Assembly (NCBI RefSeq): GCF_009755355.1
Contig: NZ_WQLB01000022.1
Coordinates: 1-64,000, forward strand
Reading direction: 5' to 3'
Origin: Deinococcus arboris
GTDB lineage: Bacteria; Deinococcota; Deinococci; Deinococcales; Deinococcaceae
DNA: 64,000 nucleotides
Both the position numbers and the translations under genes were made by a program. Positions 63,181 to 64,000 of the stretch are shown here, one piece after another (position 1 is the first letter of the stretch; each line of letters opens with the position of its first letter). The notes under the pieces were generated by a model that worked only from the letters and a program-made list of their open reading frames with translations, did not search any database and was not told the origin of the DNA.

Positions 63181-64000
63181 ATGTTTAAAAAAATCCTGAT
63201 CGCCAACCGCGGCGAGATTGCCCTGCGCGTTATTCGCACCGCGCGCGAGATGGGCGTGAAGACGGTCGTGGTGTACTCCACCGCCGATGAAAAGAGTCTG
63301 CCGGTGCTGCTGGCGGACGAATCGGTGTGTGTGGGGCCGCCCGCCTCGAACCAGTCGTACCTCAATATCCCCAACATCCTGTCGGCCGCCCTGATGACCG
63401 GCGCCGAGGGCATTCACCCTGGCTACGGCTTTATGGCCGAGAACCCGGATTTTGCCGAGATGTGCCGCGACCACGGCATCGTGTTTATCGGGCCCACACC
63501 CGAGAGTATGCGCGCCCTGGGGTCCAAAGCCGGTGGGCGCGAGATTGCCGCCATGAGCAACGTGCCCGTGGTGCCAGGCACCGGGGTGCTGGACGACACG
63601 GACGCGGCGCTGCTGGCGGCCAAGCAGATTGGCTACCCTGTGCTGCTCAAAGCCAGTGCGGGCGGCGGCGGACGCGGCCAGAAGATCATTCGCACCCAGG
63701 ACGAACTGGCCAAGGGCTTTGCCCAGGCGCAGGAAGAGGCGAGGCTGTACTTTGGTGACCCCGCCATCATCATGGAAAAGTTCCTGGAGGAATTTCGCCA
63801 TGTAGAAGTGCAGGTCATGGGCGACGGCCAGGGCCACGTCATTCACATTGGCGAGCGCGACTGCTCCATTCAGCGGCGCAACCAGAAGCTGATTGAAGAA
63901 GCGCCCAGCACCCTGCCCGACAGCCTGCGCCAGGAAATCCTGGCCGCCGGGGTGCGCCTGGCCAAGCACGTCAACTACGCCGGGGCCGGCACACTGGAAT
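63181..64000 (+). CDS. accC: Biotin carboxylase (truncated by window end)
   Basis: AccC carboxylates biotin on AccB with bicarbonate and ATP. The 273 visible residues include MFKKILIANRGEIALRVIRT, IHPGYGFMAENPDFAEMC, the Gly-rich ATP loop ASAGGGGRGQKIIR, FRHVEVQVMGD and ERDCSIQRRNQKLIEEAPS. The start at 63181 is fixed by the family N-terminus, with CTGGAGG upstream. The gene continues past base 64000. It is the second gene after accB. Confidence 0.95.
   Translation, partial: MFKKILIANRGEIALRVIRTAREMGVKTVVVYSTADEKSLPVLLADESVCVGPPASNQSYLNIPNILSAALMTGAEGIHPGYGFMAENPDFAEMCRDHGIVFIGPTPESMRALGSKAGGREIAAMSNVPVVPGTGVLDDTDAALLAAKQIGYPVLLKASAGGGGRGQKIIRTQDELAKGFAQAQEEARLYFGDPAIIMEKFLEEFRHVEVQVMGDGQGHVIHIGERDCSIQRRNQKLIEEAPSTLPDSLRQEILAAGVRLAKHVNYAGAGTLE

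Overview
The window is about 64 kb of high-GC (roughly two-thirds G+C) bacterial chromosome that I place in the genus Deinococcus. This rests on gene content: a TreS-type trehalose synthase, a PilC/T4P component, futalosine-pathway MqnB, a PIG-L/BshB-type deacetylase, TelA and an EF-P with Arg32. It also rests on expression signals. About two dozen genes carry a TANNNT -10 box 5-9 nt before the start codon, the leaderless-mRNA arrangement described in Deinococcus. No database search was possible, so species is not assigned.

Layout. 1-5.6 kb: glpX and convergent treS, a GNAT acetyltransferase, tRNA-Gln, and rpsA (five S1 domains). 5.8-6.7 kb: an IS5-type insertion sequence with 18-bp inverted repeats and a broken transposase. 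6.8-15.2 kb: ppk, a YbjN-like pair, a Rieske protein, a secreted protein, a VOC protein, a multi-pass membrane protein with a palindrome in its leader, and pilC with a low-GC interior. 15.2-19.2 kb: overlapping tsaC-scpB, trpS and tdh. The trpS leader encodes a 21-residue peptide with tandem Trp codons, three mutually exclusive short complementary segments and a terminator: a ribosome-mediated attenuator. 19.3-22.1 kb: a 45-residue membrane microprotein, two coupled hypothetical genes, murJ. 22.1-25.4 kb: a lower-GC accessory module of a DUF4157 (eCIS-type, HEVTH) protein, a second ORF in the same frame after a single TGA, and an overlapping membrane-anchored protein. 25.4-34.3 kb: a YdcF-like protein, topA, small enzymes, rnhA, MFS exporter. 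34.3-38.0 kb: glmU and the tatA-tatC-lgt export cluster. 38-47.7 kb: SDR, mqnB, a substrate-binding protein, an RG-rich protein, a stand-alone dsRNA-binding protein, HAD phosphatase, YraN, gltA, tsaB, a protein with a nested start, a PaaG-like hydratase and ruvX. 47.8-54.7 kb: a single-domain response regulator, a translationally coupled telA-kinase-APH operon, small proteins, and an ABC-F ATPase. 54.7-60.4 kb: a decayed TOPRIM/JetD-like fragment beside three tRNA genes (Arg, Ser, Ser), a nitrilase-fold protein lacking its catalytic Cys, pxpB-pxpC-pxpA (5-oxoprolinase) and a degenerate GGDEF membrane protein. 60.8-64 kb: rplY, then efp-accB-accC (the last cut by the window end).

Most of the window is housekeeping. 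The accessory or unusual parts are the IS element, the DUF4157 module, the pilC interior, the JetD-like remnant, and several low-GC or structured intergenic segments. The most notable single item is the trpS attenuator: Trp-tRNA shortage should stall the leader ribosome on its two UGG codons, free an antiterminator and switch on tryptophanyl-tRNA synthetase.
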